64,000 nt of DNA from Tipula vernalis (Eukaryota > Arthropoda > Insecta > Diptera > Tipulidae): assembly GCA_958295665.1 (NCBI GenBank), contig OY282558.1, positions 33,811,045-33,875,044 on the forward strand. Direction: 5' to 3'. The position numbers and the translations under genes were made by a program. The notes under the pieces were generated by a model that made no database searches, was not told the DNA's origin, and saw nothing but the letters and a program-made list of their open reading frames with translations. Within the stretch, counting starts at the first letter, position 1. The number at the start of each line of letters is the position of its first letter. This document shows, in pieces, positions 61,328 to 64,000 of this stretch.

Positions 61328-64000
61328 GAACTAGGTAATTAAGGGACCTATTCCATGTGCTAGCGAAACCTGTGTCATCATTGTTGGCAATGGCCGATAT
61401 TGGCCCTTGGGGGTTGAGTGCGAATTCCAAAAAATAATTTTGCAGAACTTTTACTAAACGAACGATTCATATGGATTAGGGTTTTCTAACTAGGTAATTA
61501 AGGGACCTATTCCATGTGCTAGCGAAATCTTTATCATCATTGTTGAGTGCGATTTCCAAAAAATAATTTCGTATAACTTTTATTAAACGAACGATCCGTA
61601 TGGATTAGGGTTTTCTAACTAGGTAATTGACCTAACTATTCTATGTGCTAGCCAAACCTTTGTCATCATTGTTGGCAATGGCCGATATTGGCCCTTGGGG
61701 GTTGAGTGCGATTTCCAAAAAATAATTTTGTAGAACTTTTACTAAACGAACGATTCGTATGGATTAGGGTTTTCTAACTAGATAATTGAGGGACCTATTC
61801 CATGTGCTAGCGAAACCTTTATCATCATTGTTGGCAATGGCCGATATTGGCCCTTGGGTGTTGAGTGCGATTTCCAAAAAATAATTTTGCAGAACTTTTA
61901 CTAAACGAACGATTCGTATGGATTAGGGTTTTTTAACTAGGTAATTAAGGGACCTATTCCATGTGCTAGCGAAATCTTTATCATCATTGTTGAGTGCGAT
62001 TTCCAAAAAATAATTTTGCAGAACTTTTACTAAACGAACGATTCGTATGGATAAGGGTTTTCTAACTAGGTATTTCAGGGACCTATTCTGTGTGTTAGCG
62101 AAACCTTTGTCATCAATTGTAGCAATGGCCGATACTTTCCATTGGGAGTTGAGTGCGATTTCCAAAAAATAATTTTGCAGAACTTTTACTAAACGAACGA
62201 TCCGTATGGATTAGGGGTTTTTAACTAGGTATTTGAGGGACCTATTCTATGTGCTAGCCAAACCTTTGTCATCATTTTTGACAATGGCCGATATTAGCCC
62301 TTGGGAGTCGAGTGCAATTTCCAAAAAATAATTTTGCAGAACTTTTACTAAACGAACGATCCGTATGGATTGGGGTTTTTTAACTAGGTAATTAAGGCAC
62401 CTATTCCATGTGCTACCGAAATCTTTATCATCATTGTTGAGTGCGATTTCCAAAAAATAATTTTGCAGAACTTTTACTAAACGAACGATTTGTATGGATT
62501 AGGGTTTTCTAACTAGGTAATTAAGGAACCTATTCCATGTGCTAGCGAAACCTTTGTCATCATTGTTGGCAATGGCCGATATTGGCCCTTGGGATTTGTA
62601 TGCGATTTCCAAAAAATAATTTTGCAGAACTTTTACTAAACGAACGATCCGTATGGATTAGGGTTGTGTTTGTTGTTGTTGTTTCTTTTGATTTATTTTT
62701 AACCGTCCTACTTTACGCCTGGAGTAGCCAAATCGAGGACGGGCGGCTACAGATCCGTCTTTGAAAACCACCTGCACATTGCATTGCTTCATGTCAACCT
62801 GTAGTGCTGACATGAAAGGTGGGTCGGCACATGGATTCTGCACTCTCAACAGGGGGTCATAGATGTGTTCATCTTCATCACCGATCGTAATCAGATGATG
62901 AAAAACCGCTTTTGCATCCCGCCCCTATAGGGATTCGAACCCGGTACCCCCCGATCCAACCGCCGCAGCTTTAACCACTGCGCCGTTTGCTCGGTTGGAT
63001 TAGGGTTTTTTAACTAGGTATTTGAGGGACCTATTCTAGGTAGTACTAGCCAAACCTTTGCAGCATTTTTGGAAATGGCCGATATTAGCCCTTGGGAGTC
63101 GAGTGCGATTTCCAAAAAATAATTTTGCAGAAATTTGCAGGGATTTGTGTGCGATTTCCAAAAAATAATTTTGCAGACCTTTTACTAAACGAACGATTCG
63201 TATGGATTAGGGTTTTTTAACTAGGTAATTAAGGGACCTATTCCATGTGCTACCGAAATCTTTATCATCATTGTTGAGTGCGATTTCCAAAAAATAATTT
63301 TGCAGAACTTTTACTAAACGAACGATCCGTATGGATTAGGGGTTTTTAACTAGGTATTTGAGGGACCTATTCTATGTGCTATCCAAACCTTTATCATCAT
63401 TGTTGGCAATGGCCGATATTGGCTCTTGGGAGTTGAGTGCGATTTCCAAAAAATAATTTTGCAGAACTTTACTAAACGAACGATCCGTATGGATTAGGGT
63501 TTTTTAACTGGGTATTTGAGGGACCTATTCTATGTACTAGCCAAACCTTTGCATCATTTTTGGCAATGACCGATATTAGCCCTTGGGAGTCGAGTGCGAT
63601 TCCCAAAAAATAATTTTGCAGAAATTTGCACGGATTTGTGTGCGATTTCCAAAAAATAATTTTGCAGAACTTTTACTAAACGAATGATCCGTATGGATTA
63701 GGGTTTTCTAACTAGGTAATTGAGCAATGTGCTAGCCAAACCTTTGTCATCATTGTTGGCAATGGCCGATATTGGCCCTTGGGGGTTGCGTGCGATTTCC
63801 AAAAAATAATTTCGTAGAACTTTTACTAAACGAAGGATCCGTATGGATTAGGGTTTTCTAACTAGGTAATTAAGGAACCTATTCCATGTACTAGCGAAAC
63901 CTTTGTCATTATTGTTGGCAATGGCCGATATTGGCCCTTGGGATTTGTGTGCGATTTCCAAAAAATAATTTTGCAGAACTTTTACTAAACGAACGATTCG
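61328..64000. repeat. Tandem satellite array with 159- and 129-bp units
   Basis: The unit includes CTAACTAGGTAATT, GGGACCTATTCCATGTGCTA, ATGGCCGATATTGGCCC and TTTCCAAAAAATAATTTTG. Successive starts (aligned on CTAACTAGG) are 61327, 61486, 61615, 61774, 61933, 62062, 62221, 62380 and 62509. After an insertion they continue at 63010, 63217, 63346, 63504, 63708 and 63858. Lengths are 159 or 129 bp, the short form lacking a 30-bp block with the GGCCGATATTGG word. Two late units are 204-207 bp through an internal duplication and one is 150 bp. The array runs off the right edge. Confidence 0.93.
62666..62995 (-). mobile_element. tRNA-derived SINE inserted in the satellite
   Basis: The 330-bp insert is flanked by TGGATTAGGGTT at 62654-62665 and 62996-63007. 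On the minus strand the head has an A-box-like GCGCAGTGGTTAA (62983-62971) and a perfect B box GGTTCGAATCC (62941-62931). The element ends in a (CAA)n tail at 62666-62690. Pol III boxes, size, tail and target duplication define a SINE. A tRNA gene is excluded by the long non-tRNA body. Confidence 0.88.

Noticed and set aside
61923..62453. Minus-strand frames in the satellite suggesting a repeated 53-residue protein
   Set aside because: 159 and 129 are multiples of three, so frames persist, but a TAA recurs in most units at CCCTAATCC. Open stretches exist only where that word is mutated.
62931..62995. tRNA gene suggested by A and B boxes
   Set aside because: It is the head of a 330-bp SINE with target duplication; the body does not continue as a tRNA.
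61328..64000. CRISPR-like reading of the repeat array
   Set aside because: Repeats are long, tandem and without unique spacers, in a eukaryotic genome.

Overview
This is a window from an insect nuclear genome, most likely a brachyceran fly. The evidence is AT-rich spacers, introns of 55-70 bp with GT/AG ends, fly-like protein sequences, and many jockey-type, Tc1/mariner, Helitron and MITE relics. Three host genes can be read. All other long open frames are mobile-element remains or antisense shadows. Species and chromosome cannot be fixed from the sequence alone.

Layout: 1-2471 is the 3' part of a jockey/I-type LINE on the minus strand, with an open frame that leaves the window. 2.5-18.9 kb has no host gene I can identify. 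It holds a mariner relic (7.9-8.1 kb), a short LINE copy with a 12-bp target duplication inside a foldback element (9.6-10.25 kb), a probable MITE (12.2-12.6 kb), low-complexity repeats (14.3 and 15.9-16.05 kb), an unidentified exon-like segment (15.5-15.7 kb) and a Helitron relic (16.45-16.6 kb). A TATA-type promoter and the two-exon Gadd45 gene follow at 18.9-20.3 kb (+). 21.5-27.1 kb is a minus-strand retroelement composite: a jockey relic joined to an LTR-retrotransposon gag, with its leader, primer-binding site and probable LTR.

28,958-33,716 (+) is the phosphorylase kinase beta subunit in nine exons, including a 15-nt micro-exon. It converges on Wdr62 (-), a spindle and JNK-scaffold WD40 protein. 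Wdr62 has 17 exons from 58,150 down to 34,730, plus one possible 57-nt cassette exon. Exons 3-17 are compact. The two long 5' introns have collected Tc1 relics, a retroelement protease fragment, a second jockey relic and MITEs. From 61,328 to the right edge lies a tandem satellite with a three-unit higher-order period of 447 bp, interrupted by a tRNA-derived SINE.

Gadd45 and Wdr62 both belong to families that act on stress-kinase (JNK/p38) signalling. PHKB acts in glycogen breakdown. Nothing in the sequence shows that the three are co-regulated. The most interesting items are the satellite higher-order structure, the gag/jockey chimera with one frame across the junction, the PHKB micro-exon and the nested mobile elements.
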